Made by a program: the position numbers and the translations under genes | From: a bacterium | Lineage (GTDB): Bacteria > Myxococcota_A > Polyangia > Nannocystales > Nannocystaceae | Direction of reading: 5' to 3' | Assembly: GCA_024742475.1 (NCBI GenBank) | Contig: JANSYI010000027.1 | Location: 1 to 64,000, forward strand | DNA: 64,000 nt | Notes under the pieces: model-generated | Told to the model about the DNA's origin: nothing | Databases searched by the model: none | What the model saw: the letters and a program-made list of their open reading frames with translations, nothing else | In this document: piece by piece, positions 34,951 through 43,734 of the stretch | Layout of the letters: every line of letters starts with the position of its first letter | Numbering within the stretch: position 1 is the stretch's first letter

Positions 34951-37873
34951 GGAACGCCTCGATGCTGGCGAGGTCCTCTTCGCGCCCCTTCGCCGTGCGA
35001 TAGGGAACGACGGCCTCACGCGTGAGGGCGAGCGCACGGTCGCGGTCGCCACCGGTGGCGTCGATGGCCTGGGCGAGCTCGAACTTCAACCCGGCGACCA
35101 TCACCGGATCGAACTCGCTGGCGCCCGCGATCTTCAGCCCACGCTCGAGCAAGGGGATGGCCAGCGCGGGGTTGCCCGAGCTCTGGTGAACCCCGGCCAG
35201 GCCCGCGAGCGTCCAGATCAGGTCGGGGTGGTCGGGGCCGAGCTTGGTCTCCCGGATGCGCAACGCCCTCTGCTGCAGTGCGAGCGCTTCGTCGAGCCGG
35301 CCCACGTCCTCGAGCACGTTGCCGAGGTTGGTCAGCGTCATCGCGACGTCGGGGTGGTCGGGGCCGACCGCGGCCTCGTCGAGCGCGAGGGATTTCTCGA
35401 AGATTTTGATCGCCTCGTCGTGGCGTTTTTGCGCGAGCCGGACATTGGCGAGGTTGGTGAGGACGGTCGACTTCAACGTGGGATCGTGGTCTGCATCTCG
35501 CTCGATTCGGCGCAATACGTCCTCGAAGAGCTCGCTCGCGCCGTCGATGTCGCCCTGCTCGTACCGAACCTGCGCGAGGTTGGACATGTTTCCCAGAACG
35601 CGAGGGTGGTTCTCGGGCAGCGCCTTTTGACGGATTGCGAGGGCGCGTTCGAAGTAGGGCAGCGCGTCGTCGATACGACCTCGGCGGTAGTACGCGACGC
35701 CGAGATTTTGCAGCGTGAGCGCGACGTCGACGTGATCTTCGCCCAGGGTTCGCACGCGAATATCGAGGGCGCGTTCGTAGCGGGCATCGGCCTCGTCGAA
35801 CTTGGCCAGCTCGATGTAGGCGGCGGCCGTGTTGGTCAGCGTCCGCGCGACCATGGGGTGGTCGGGCCCGAGCGCGGCCTCCCGCAGAGCGAGCGCGTCC
35901 TCGTGCGTCGCGAGAGCCTCCTCGAACTTGCCGACGCGGCGAAGGGTGGTGCCGAGGTTATCGAGTAGCCCGGCGCGCTCCTCCTCGGAGAGACCCGCTT
36001 CGTCGGCGAGGTCGAGAGCGGCGCGCATCTGAGCCTCGGCTTGGTGGTGATCGCCCAGCTCGGTGAAGACCGCACCCAGGTTCGAAGCGATCTGGGCCCT
36101 GTAGCGGGGATCGTCGCCGACGGGTGCGAGCGCAGCTTCGGCGAGACGGGCCCAGCGCAGCCCGGCCTTGGGGCGAGCGGCGCGTCGCCCCTCCACGGTG
36201 ATCAGTAAGATGGCGGCTTCGAGCTGCACCTCCGCGTCGCCCGAGGCGATGGCCGAGAACGCGGCTTGCTCGAGCGTGTCGACCGACGGCTCGATCTGGC
36301 CCATCTTCAAGAGCGCGTTGCCGCGGGTGAGCAAGACGGCGCTCCGCAGGCGGCTGGCGTCGAGGTCCTCGGTCGAGCGCATCAGGGCGGCAGACCGCTC
36401 GTCGGCTTCCTTGTAGAGACCGGCGCTCATCCTCGCGTTGATCTGCGCCAGCTCGGCGCGCACCGCTTCCGTCTCCGGGGAGTCTTCATCCGCGTCGGTG
36501 CTCGCGGACACGCAGCGTGCAGGTCGGGGCAGCGCGCTGACGACATTGCCCGCTCTCTCGATGACCGTCGCGTCGGCGGCTTGCAGCACGTCCAGCGCGG
36601 CGTCGAACTCCAAGAGCTGCCGCTGCAGGCAGGTCATGCGGGCGTCGAGGAGCGCCTCGGACTGCTCGCCCCGCTGGGTGGCCTCGCACACGGTGGTATG
36701 GGCACGCGCCCACGCGTCTCCGTAGGCGTCGAGCTCGGGACGGATCCGATCGGCGGTGCCCTGGGCAAGGGGAGAGTCGCTTGCCGCGATGCCTTGGGTG
36801 AGCGCGGCGGCTCGCGCTTCGCTCCAAACCTGCTCGAGTGCCGCCTCACTGCCCGTGCATGCGTCGTCGGGCTCGGTCGAGGTGCCGAACGCGACCGCGC
36901 CCACGACCCCGAGTCCCAGCACCCAGGGCCAGGGCGCGCGAGCCTTCGGGCGCATCGCGTGCTCGAGCACCTCGAGGAGCGATCCCATGGACTCCCACCG
37001 ATCGACGGGCGACGGCGCGAGACCGCGCTCGATTGCAGCGCGGACCGGGGCCGGGACACCGCGCGGATCGGCCGGCGGCTTCGGGGCTCCCTTGGCCTTG
37101 AGCACAGCGAGCTCCATCAGCGTCGCTGCCTCGAACGCACGCGCGCCGTAAATCGCGTCGTGCAGCGCCAGGCAGAACGCGTAGACGTCGCTTCGGACCG
37201 TGGTTTCCCCATCGAGCTGCTCAGGGGCCATGTAGTAGGGCGTGCCCACCATGCGCCCGGCCACGCTGACCGAGGTGTCCATCGTCGGCGCTTCGAGTTC
37301 GAGCGTGTCGAGCCCGGGCGTGTCCTGCGGAGATACATTCCGCGCCAGGCCGAAGTCGGAGACGCGCACCCATTCGTCGTGACCCACCAGCACGTTCGCC
37401 AGCTTGAAGTCTCGGTGAAGAATGCCCTTGGCGTGGGCGGCCGCGAGGCCCCGGCCCGCGTCGATGAACATCTTCAGCGTCTCGCGCCAAGTCCGAGCCT
37501 CTCGCTCTTTGCACCACTGCGACAGGTCGCGCCCCTCGACGAGCTCCATGGCGATGAAGGTGCGGTCGTCCTCTCGCCCGACGTCGTGCACGGTGACCAC
37601 GTTCGGGTGGGACAGGCTCGCGAGCGCCTTGGCTTCGCGAACGAGGCTCGCGTGGTGATGGCTGTCGGCGTGAGTCGCGTCGTCGGAGCGTGCACGCAGC
37701 ACCTTCAGCGCGACGCGGCGGTCGAGCACCGGGTCGTATGCGGCATAAACCGCGCCGACTCCCCCTGCCCCCACCTGCTCGATGATGAGGTAGCGGCCGA
37801 AGAGGCGCCCGGCTCCCAACCCTTCGGTGGGCGTCGACTCCTGCGGCGGCAGCGTCTCGTCATTCGCACCCAT
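34931..37873 (-). CDS. Ser/Thr protein kinase with C-terminal TPR array (second copy)
   Basis: 980 residues with the same plan as the kinase at 6544-9567: kinase domain at about 27-300 (GAGGVGAVY, Lys57 in ALKVL, HRDFKLAN with Asp155, DFG 173-175, YMAPEQ), a transmembrane helix at about 314-330, then a TPR array of kinesin-light-chain-like repeats (LGPDHP..A..LTN...). The catalytic residues are intact. The conserved segment between TM and TPRs (E.VW..AR...C...Q..SE.LLD.R..CL) is shared by both proteins, so they are paralogues. Substrates unknown. cysG begins 40 nt beyond its start on the same strand. Confidence 0.93.
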   Translation of the reverse strand: MGANDETLPPQESTPTEGLGAGRLFGRYLIIEQVGAGGVGAVYAAYDPVLDRRVALKVLRARSDDATHADSHHHASLVREAKALASLSHPNVVTVHDVGREDDRTFIAMELVEGRDLSQWCKEREARTWRETLKMFIDAGRGLAAAHAKGILHRDFKLANVLVGHDEWVRVSDFGLARNVSPQDTPGLDTLELEAPTMDTSVSVAGRMVGTPYYMAPEQLDGETTVRSDVYAFCLALHDAIYGARAFEAATLMELAVLKAKGAPKPPADPRGVPAPVRAAIERGLAPSPVDRWESMGSLLEVLEHAMRPKARAPWPWVLGLGVVGAVAFGTSTEPDDACTGSEAALEQVWSEARAAALTQGIAASDSPLAQGTADRIRPELDAYGDAWARAHTTVCEATQRGEQSEALLDARMTCLQRQLLEFDAALDVLQAADATVIERAGNVVSALPRPARCVSASTDADEDSPETEAVRAELAQINARMSAGLYKEADERSAALMRSTEDLDASRLRSAVLLTRGNALLKMGQIEPSVDTLEQAAFSAIASGDAEVQLEAAILLITVEGRRAARPKAGLRWARLAEAALAPVGDDPRYRAQIASNLGAVFTELGDHHQAEAQMRAALDLADEAGLSEEERAGLLDNLGTTLRRVGKFEEALATHEDALALREAALGPDHPMVARTLTNTAAAYIELAKFDEADARYERALDIRVRTLGEDHVDVALTLQNLGVAYYRRGRIDDALPYFERALAIRQKALPENHPRVLGNMSNLAQVRYEQGDIDGASELFEDVLRRIERDADHDPTLKSTVLTNLANVRLAQKRHDEAIKIFEKSLALDEAAVGPDHPDVAMTLTNLGNVLEDVGRLDEALALQQRALRIRETKLGPDHPDLIWTLAGLAGVHQSSGNPALAIPLLERGLKIAGASEFDPVMVAGLKFELAQAIDATGGDRDRALALTREAVVPYRTAKGREEDLASIEAFLSELES

Positions 37874-37913
37874 TCGCGGGACCAGTATGCACTGATCACC
37901 GCTGCGTCGGGGT

Positions 37914-39371
37914 CTACCCCACGTCGTGCCCGGCGGCCGCGGTCGCCTCGGCGGTATCCCCGACCGCAGCTGCGACGACGTGGCCCACCACGATCGTCGC
38001 CGGCGCCGTCACGCCGTTGCGGGCGACGATGTCCGGGAGGTCTCGCAGGGACCCCGTGAACACGCGCTCGTCGGTCGTGGAAGCCTTCTCGATGACGGCC
38101 GCGGAGATGTCAGGGGGGTGGCCAGAGGCGACCAGTCGCTCGACGAGCCGCCGGATCACCTTCACACCCATCAGGATCACCAGCGTGCACGACGCGTCGT
38201 AGCCTGGTGCAATCGGCTCCGAGTCGTCGCGGCCGACGGCGGTGACGACCTTGACCCGGTCGGCGTAGCCACGCCAAGTCAGCGGGATCTGAGCAGCAGC
38301 CGACGACGCGTGAATTGCACTCACGCCCGCCACGACGGTGACCTCGATCCCCAGCTCGCGATAACAGAGCAGCTCTTCACCCGTGCGGGCGAAGAAGCCG
38401 CAGTCTCCGCTCTTGAGGCGGACCACGGTCTTGCCCTCGCGCGCGGCCTCGGAGGTCCACCGCTCGAGCTCTCGCTGCCCGTGTGTAGCGCCGCCGCGGG
38501 GCTTGTTGACCGTTCGCCACTGCGCCGTGGTGAGGCCTTCGAGGCCCTCCCTCATCGCCTTGGCGACGAGACGGTCCGCCACGATGAGATCGGCCCGGGA
38601 GAGCCAACGCAGCGCCTCGAGGGTGAGCATCTCGGGATCACCAGGCCCTGCGCCGATGAGGACGACGTGCCCGTTGGGCTCGGCCGCCGCGAGCACGCGG
38701 CGCGCACGAAGCTCGTCGCCGGTGTCGAGCGCGGCCAGCTCCCGAATCGAAGCCTTGCGGGCCAGCCGTCGCAGCCGAGGGCGACCCCAGGTGGTCTTGT
38801 TCCACGGACGCAGCGAGGCGAAGCGGCGGACCGCGTCTCCGGTCTGCGGCGGCAGGGCGAGCGCGATTTCCTTGCGCAGTCGGCCGGCCATGCCGGGCGC
38901 GGTACCCGAGGTGGAGATGCCGATGCGAACCGGCCCGTCGCGATGCAGCGCAGGCACGTCGAAGTCGCAACGATGGGGCACGTCGGCGTCGTTGACGAGG
39001 GAGCCGCATTGGCGGGCATGGTCGTACCACCGCTGCGAGACCGACTCTTCGAGGTCGCACAAGAAGACCACGGCGTACGCGGCCGTGTCGAACGGGGCGG
39101 GCACGCCAAAGCGAAGCCTGAACCGACCGCTGTCGTCGGCGAGGCCGTCTTCGGTGGCGTGCAGCGGGCCCACGAACGAAGCGAGCTCGGGGATGTCGCG
39201 AATCCGCCGTGCATGTTCGGCGTCGGTCCACACCTCCATGGGGGTGTCGCTACGGGACAGGTAGCGGACTCGTGAAAGCAGCTCTCGCCCCTGGCCGATC
39301 ACCAAGCCAGCGCCCTTGGGGCGCACGGCGATCATCAACCGAGCCTCGTCACTCGGGCGTTCGAAGTTCAT
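37914..39371 (-). CDS. cysG: Siroheme synthase (SirC/CysG-type fusion)
   Basis: 485 residues. The N-terminal 200 or so match the precorrin-2 dehydrogenase/ferrochelatase part (VRPKGAGLVIGQGRELLSRVRYL split, STSGTAPGMAGRLRKEI). The C-terminal 240 form uroporphyrinogen-III C-methyltransferase (VVLIGAGPGDPEMLTLEALRWL split, VVRLKSGDCGFFARTGEE, VTVVAGVSAIHASSA). Together they make siroheme, the cofactor of sulfite and nitrite reductases, from uroporphyrinogen III with SAM and NAD. The start overlaps the cysH stop (ATGA), so the two are translationally coupled. Confidence 0.9.
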   Translation of the reverse strand: MNFERPSDEARLMIAVRPKGAGLVIGQGRELLSRVRYLSRSDTPMEVWTDAEHARRIRDIPELASFVGPLHATEDGLADDSGRFRLRFGVPAPFDTAAYAVVFLCDLEESVSQRWYDHARQCGSLVNDADVPHRCDFDVPALHRDGPVRIGISTSGTAPGMAGRLRKEIALALPPQTGDAVRRFASLRPWNKTTWGRPRLRRLARKASIRELAALDTGDELRARRVLAAAEPNGHVVLIGAGPGDPEMLTLEALRWLSRADLIVADRLVAKAMREGLEGLTTAQWRTVNKPRGGATHGQRELERWTSEAAREGKTVVRLKSGDCGFFARTGEELLCYRELGIEVTVVAGVSAIHASSAAAQIPLTWRGYADRVKVVTAVGRDDSEPIAPGYDASCTLVILMGVKVIRRLVERLVASGHPPDISAAVIEKASTTDERVFTGSLRDLPDIVARNGVTAPATIVVGHVVAAAVGDTAEATAAAGHDVG

Positions 39372-40087
39372 GACAGCGACTCGGCCTGCTGCACCGCGGC
39401 TTGGCGGTGGTGAATGCCACACTCGGTCTTGGCGCGACCGCGCCAGCGTCCGGCACGTTCGTCCTCTCCGGGTCGAACCGGCGACGTGCAAGGATGGCAG
39501 CCCACGCTCGCGTATCCCTCGTCGAGCAGCGGGTTGTAGGGCAGCTTGTTCTCGTGGAGGTGCTGGAACACGCGGGCTCGTGGCCACCACGCGAGCGGGT
39601 TGACCTTGACGAGTCCGTGCACGTTGTCCCACTCGACGCTCTCGACGTCGGTGCGGGTGAGCGAGCCGGTGCGCCGGAGACCCGTCATCCATGCGCTCGC
39701 GCGGCTCAGCCGGTTGGCCAGCGGCCCCACCTTGCGAAGCTCGCAACACTTGGCCGGGTCGCGCTCCCACAGCGCGTCGCCGTGGAGTTCAGCCTGGTCC
39801 TCGAGTGAGAGCGTCGGCTGCACCCGCTCGATCGGAATGTCGAAGCGCTGCTCGAGTCGGTCGGCGAGCTCGAGGGTTTGGTCGAACAGCAAGCCCGTGT
39901 CCAGAAGCACCACGTTGGGTCGGAGCCCCTGCCGCAGCGCGAGATCCAGCGCGACGATGGACTGTGGGCCCAGGGCGCTGGCGAGGACGAGGTCGCGCGG
40001 GAAGCAGCGCTGTGCCCAGCTGAGTACCTCGGCCGGGTCGTGGAGGTGACTCGGGAGCGCCGTCTGGCTCTGCAGCATATTCAGCAT
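39368..40087 (-). CDS. cysH: Adenylyl-sulfate/phosphoadenylyl-sulfate reductase
   Basis: 239 residues of the CysH family. Cys114-Cys115 (AKCCELRKV), Cys197-x2-Cys200 (VGCHPCTSP) and the catalytic Cys223 near the C-terminus (TECGIHH) mark the [4Fe-4S] APS reductase branch rather than the cluster-free PAPS reductases. The nucleotide-binding segments (VLASALGPQSIVALDLAL split; MTGLRRTGSLTR) are present. It reduces activated sulfate to sulfite in the cytoplasm; siroheme from CysG then serves sulfite reductase. First gene of the operon, behind a promoter/operator palindrome at 40124-40144. Confidence 0.92.
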   Translation of the reverse strand: MLNMLQSQTALPSHLHDPAEVLSWAQRCFPRDLVLASALGPQSIVALDLALRQGLRPNVVLLDTGLLFDQTLELADRLEQRFDIPIERVQPTLSLEDQAELHGDALWERDPAKCCELRKVGPLANRLSRASAWMTGLRRTGSLTRTDVESVEWDNVHGLVKVNPLAWWPRARVFQHLHENKLPYNPLLDEGYASVGCHPCTSPVRPGEDERAGRWRGRAKTECGIHHRQAAVQQAESLS

Positions 40088-40435
40088 CGATTACCCGTAA
40101 ATCCGACCCCTGCTCATAAAAACACAGCACCGTGCTGTATTATAGGTTCAGGGTCCTACGACCTGTGGGAGCAGTATCAGTGGGACGGGTCGAGTCAAAG
40201 CAAATAATAATGACAGTGCGTTACGGTGTTTTCATAGATCGGTGTCAAACCGCGTCGAAGCGACGACGAGCGACGATCCGCGATCTGAAAAAAGTCGTTG
40301 AAAAGACACGCACAAAACCGGGCTCGCTACGCCCGAATACGGGCGCCGCACGACGCATAACCCCGCTCGATGCTGGGTTTTGGGCATGCGCGGGCCCGTG
40401 CGCAACCGGGCCGACCGCGACCCGTCCGAACGTCG
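40088..40435. other. 348-nt intergenic region between cysH and the repeat lipoprotein
   Basis: An A/T-rich divergent region with no gene. It holds the cysH promoter/operator (40124-40144). The rest contains A-rich patches (around 40200-40212 and 40286-40302) of the type that often flank promoters in GC-rich genomes. No RNA gene is recognised. Confidence 0.6.
40124..40144 (-). promoter_or_regulatory. cysH promoter -10 with adjoining operator palindrome
   Basis: On the minus strand a perfect TATAAT (40139-40144) is followed at once by a perfect 7-1-7 inverted repeat (ACAGCAC-C-GTGCTGT, 40124-40138) that would cover the transcription start. Distance to the cysH ATG is about 52 nt. No good -35 is seen. 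The arrangement is that of a repressor site over +1; the regulator is unknown. Confidence 0.55.
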
Positions 40436-41872
40436 ATGCGCCGCGTTTCCTCCGCTTCCTTGGTCTTGGTTGCCTTGCTCACCGCCTGCTCCGACGACGG
40501 CGCCGCGGACTCGGAGACCGACGGGTCCGGCACGAGCGCGTCGTCGGGCAGCACCTCGGGGCCCGACACGGGGAGCCCCACCGGCGTGGACTCGAGCGAC
40601 GAGAGCACCGGGGCCTCCGACACGCTCGGCGACACCGACGACCCCACCGGCGAACCCGGCGATACCGACACGGGTGGTGAGCCGGCGTGCGAGGCGGTCG
40701 GCTTTGGCGAGGCGAACGTGTGGGCGCTCCCCGACGTCAGCGTGTTGCCCCTCCCCGAAGCCGACCTCATGCAGGTGCAGGCCGACACGTGGGCGTGCAC
40801 CAACGACGAAGACTTCCGCTACACGATGCTCGATCTCACCGCGGACGGCCGCAGCGACCTCGTCATCACCGATGGCTGCGATGCCGCGGGCGTTGGGGTG
40901 GAGCGTTGGATCGTTCACCCCGCCGAGGATGGTGGGTTTGGAGAGGCCACCACCTACGCGCTGCCCGACCTGAGCGCCCTGCCCCTACCCGAAGCCGACC
41001 TCATGCAGGTGCTCGCCGACACCTGGTCGTGCACCAACGACGAGGACTTCCGCTTCACCACCACCGACATCACCGGCGATGGCCGGCCCGACTTCGTCAT
41101 CACGGACGGGTGTGATGCCGCCGGCGTTGGCGTCGACCGGTGGATCGTGCATCCGGGGGAGGAGGGGGGCTTTGGCGCTGCGACGACCTGGACCCTGCCC
41201 GACGTCAGCGCGCTGCCCCTCCCCGAAGGCGACCTCATGCAGGTGCTCGCCGACACCTGGACGTGCAACAACGACGAGGACTTCCGCTTCACGACCACCG
41301 ACATCACCGGCGATGGCGTGGTCGACTTCGTCATCACCGACGGCTGCGACGCGCAGGGCGTCGGCGTCGAGCGGTGGATCGTGCATCCGGGCGGCGAAGG
41401 CGGCTTCGGCGAGGCGACCACGTGGACGCTCCCCGACGTCAGCGCCCTGCCCCTGCCCGAGGGCGACCTCATGCAGGTGCTCGCCGACACCTGGACGTGT
41501 AACAACGACGAGGACTTCCGCTTCACGACCACCGACATCACCGGTGACGGCGTGGTCGACTTCGTCATCACCGACGGCTGCGACGCGCAGGGCGTCGGCG
41601 TCGAGCGGTGGATCGTGCATCCGGGCGGCGAAGGCGGCTTCGGCGAGGCGACCACGTGGACGCTACCCGACGTCAGCGCCCTGCCCCTGCCCGAGGGCGA
41701 CATCATGCAGGTGCTCGCCGACACCTGGACGTGCAACAACGACGAGGACTTCCGCTTCAGCCTCGGTGAGCTCGACGGCGACGGACTGCTCGACCTCGTG
41801 ATCACCGACGGATGCGATGCCACCGGCGTCGGCCTGGAGCGTTGGATTCAGCACCCAGGCGTGTGCCGGTAG
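40436..41872 (+). CDS. Lipoprotein with five tandem 78-residue repeats (VCBS/FG-GAP-like)
   Basis: The ATG at 40436 opens a lipoprotein signal (MRRVSSASLVLVALLTAC) and a Ser/Thr/Gly/Asp linker to about residue 85. The rest is five tandem 78-residue units, each starting GFGEA.TW.LPDVSALPLPE and containing a DITGDG..DFVITDGCDA stretch, an FG-GAP/VCBS-like calcium loop (D-x-T-x-D-G). Each unit carries conserved Cys in TCNNDEDF and DGCDA, so one disulfide per repeat is likely. Probably a surface-exposed propeller-like protein. The closest units are nearly identical in DNA, so copy number may vary. Confidence 0.85.
   Translation: MRRVSSASLVLVALLTACSDDGAADSETDGSGTSASSGSTSGPDTGSPTGVDSSDESTGASDTLGDTDDPTGEPGDTDTGGEPACEAVGFGEANVWALPDVSVLPLPEADLMQVQADTWACTNDEDFRYTMLDLTADGRSDLVITDGCDAAGVGVERWIVHPAEDGGFGEATTYALPDLSALPLPEADLMQVLADTWSCTNDEDFRFTTTDITGDGRPDFVITDGCDAAGVGVDRWIVHPGEEGGFGAATTWTLPDVSALPLPEGDLMQVLADTWTCNNDEDFRFTTTDITGDGVVDFVITDGCDAQGVGVERWIVHPGGEGGFGEATTWTLPDVSALPLPEGDLMQVLADTWTCNNDEDFRFTTTDITGDGVVDFVITDGCDAQGVGVERWIVHPGGEGGFGEATTWTLPDVSALPLPEGDIMQVLADTWTCNNDEDFRFSLGELDGDGLLDLVITDGCDATGVGLERWIQHPGVCR
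40700..41869 (+). repeat. Five 234-bp tandem repeats in a lipoprotein gene
   Basis: Repeat units begin at 40700, 40934, 41168, 41402 and 41636, exactly 234 nt apart. Units 3 and 4 are almost identical, unit 5 is identical in its first two thirds, and units 1 and 2 are more diverged. Recent duplication within the gene is the simple explanation. Confidence 0.88.
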
Positions 41873-41884
41873 CGTCCTCCCCGG

Positions 41885-43486
41885 CTACAGGCAGGTCGCG
41901 TTCCAGGGTCCGGAGCATGCGCCGGACTGGGAGAACGTCAGCGTGCCGAAGCGGCCGTTTTGGAAGGTGTTGTCGTTGACGGCGATGTCGGCGATCTGGC
42001 CACCGGGACCCGAGACGGTGATGTTCGAGCCCATCGAGGTGTACTCGAGCGAGACGTCGTAGTCGATGGCGAACTCCCAGCCCTCGAGCGACGCTTCGGC
42101 CGGCGAGAGCAGGACCTCGGAGTTGTCGGTGTCGAGGTCGCAGAAGATGTCCTCGGAGGTCAGCGCGGCGACGTTGGGCGCTTGGACCTTCTTGACGAGC
42201 ATGCCGCCGGGCCACAGGAAGTTGGCCGAGTTGGGACACACGTCGATGCCAGCGTCGCCGTCTTGGTCCTCCGCCTTCCACACGAAGCTGTAGAAGTTCG
42301 ACGCGTCTTGGGCACCCCAGACGAAGCCGACGACGTCGTTGTCGCCGCCGTTGATGTCGGGGCTGAGGTTGTCGATGCGCAGTACGCCTTCGAACGCCGT
42401 GTCCTCGAAGACGACGTCACAGATGTGGAGGCCGGCGTCGTTGTTGAGGTCCTCGCAGGCCTGCGCGCCGCCCTGCTGGTAGGTGATGGAGGCAGGCTCG
42501 CCGATCTCGGTGCCGTCGGGCAGGACGTCGAGCTGAATGAGCTCACAGGCGCTCTGCAGGCCGAACACTTCGGCCGAGACGACGGTGACGCTGTCTTCGG
42601 CGGTCTCGACTCCGTCGTCGACGACCACCGTGTAGGTCTCGTAGTTGGACGGCGTGGCGTTGACCGTCTGGGTGTTGGTGACGTCGAGCGAGCCGCCCGG
42701 CGACCAGCTGTACGTGTACTCGCCCGTGCCGCCCGACGCGTTGGCCGTGAGCGAGGCGGCGGTGGGGGGCTCGTAGCTGACGCACGTGCCCGCGTCGACG
42801 CTCAAGCACTCGTCGGTGACGTTGGGCGTGGTGTCGTCGCAGTCGGTGCCCGGCGTGATGCCGTTGCCACCGTCGGGCGGGTCGTCGTCGCCGTAGCCGT
42901 CTTCGTCGGCGTCCTTGGTGCACGCCTCGTCGAGTGGCGGCTCTTCGTTCTCGGACGCGCCGGGGAAGGTGGTGTCGCTGCTGTCGTCGCAGTCGCTGCC
43001 CGGGTCGACGCCGTCTGGGGGATCGGCGTCGCCCCAGCCGTCTTCGTCCTCGTCTTCCATGCAGGCTTCGTCGCCGGGAGCGGGCTCGTTCTCGGCGGCA
43101 CCGGGGAAGGCCCACGGGTTGTCGGGCGCACAGTCGTCATCGTTGGGCACCGAGTCGTCGGGTGGGGTGTCCCCATCGGGCACGTTGGTGCACTCGTTGG
43201 GATCGCCGAAACCGTCGCCGTCTTGGTCGAGGCACCACTGCTCACCACCGTCGGTGTCGGCGTCGTTGGAGTCGGACTCCATGCTGTCGCTGACGCTCTC
43301 GCTGTCGTTCGAGTCGCTGTCGGTGTCGCTCGCGTCGGTGTCCGAGCCACCCAGAGACGCGTTCGCATCGGCAGCACACCCCTCGTTCGAGGTGTCTTGA
43401 AGCAGGCCGTCGTCGGCGCAGGGATCCGCGCAACCCACCGCGAGGGAGCACGACGTCAGAAGTAGGGAGATGTATGCCCGCCGCAT
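41885..43486 (-). CDS. MopE-type metal-binding and thrombospondin-C-like lipoprotein
   Basis: 533 residues. Lipoprotein signal (LLLTSCSLAVGC, lipobox AVGC), an Asp/Ser/Thr linker (30-80), then three MopE-type metal-binding repeats of the D.D.DG.GD...CT....PP.....DDCDD..P...PGA.E form (about 80-230). A PKD/Ig-like strand domain comes next (about 235-310), then a C-terminal domain resembling the thrombospondin C-terminal lectin-like domain (residues about 345-533: VVFEDTAFEGVLRI, DNDVVGFVWGAQDASNFYSF split). A secreted, calcium- or copper-binding surface protein. Convergent with the repeat lipoprotein, 12 nt between stops. Confidence 0.85.
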   Translation of the reverse strand: MRRAYISLLLTSCSLAVGCADPCADDGLLQDTSNEGCAADANASLGGSDTDASDTDSDSNDSESVSDSMESDSNDADTDGGEQWCLDQDGDGFGDPNECTNVPDGDTPPDDSVPNDDDCAPDNPWAFPGAAENEPAPGDEACMEDEDEDGWGDADPPDGVDPGSDCDDSSDTTFPGASENEEPPLDEACTKDADEDGYGDDDPPDGGNGITPGTDCDDTTPNVTDECLSVDAGTCVSYEPPTAASLTANASGGTGEYTYSWSPGGSLDVTNTQTVNATPSNYETYTVVVDDGVETAEDSVTVVSAEVFGLQSACELIQLDVLPDGTEIGEPASITYQQGGAQACEDLNNDAGLHICDVVFEDTAFEGVLRIDNLSPDINGGDNDVVGFVWGAQDASNFYSFVWKAEDQDGDAGIDVCPNSANFLWPGGMLVKKVQAPNVAALTSEDIFCDLDTDNSEVLLSPAEASLEGWEFAIDYDVSLEYTSMGSNITVSGPGGQIADIAVNDNTFQNGRFGTLTFSQSGACSGPWNATCL

Positions 43487-43734
43487 GGTTTTTGCCGCCG
43501 TGCACCCGGAGTGCCACGAGCGAGCGAAAAGGGTCCGAACTCCAGCTTTTCAGCGGTTTAGCCACTCCATGGCCGGCAAACCCCGCATCTCTAGGCCCGC
43601 GGGCCGGGGCATTGCGCCACAGTGGGGCGTTTTGGTGCGTCCCACATGTCCCCACGTGTGCGTACCGCGGCGGTCAATCCATGGCGGTCTGCGCTTGGTA
43701 CGAAACGTGCCTACGAGGCCAGCCACGTATCGCC

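Noticed and set aside
40700..41869. Possible CRISPR array
   Set aside because: The repeats are 234 bp, contiguous and coding, with no spacers.
41960..43465. 501-codon Val/Gly/Arg-rich plus-strand frame
   Set aside because: Antisense of the MopE/TSP-C lipoprotein whose metal-binding repeats are clear.
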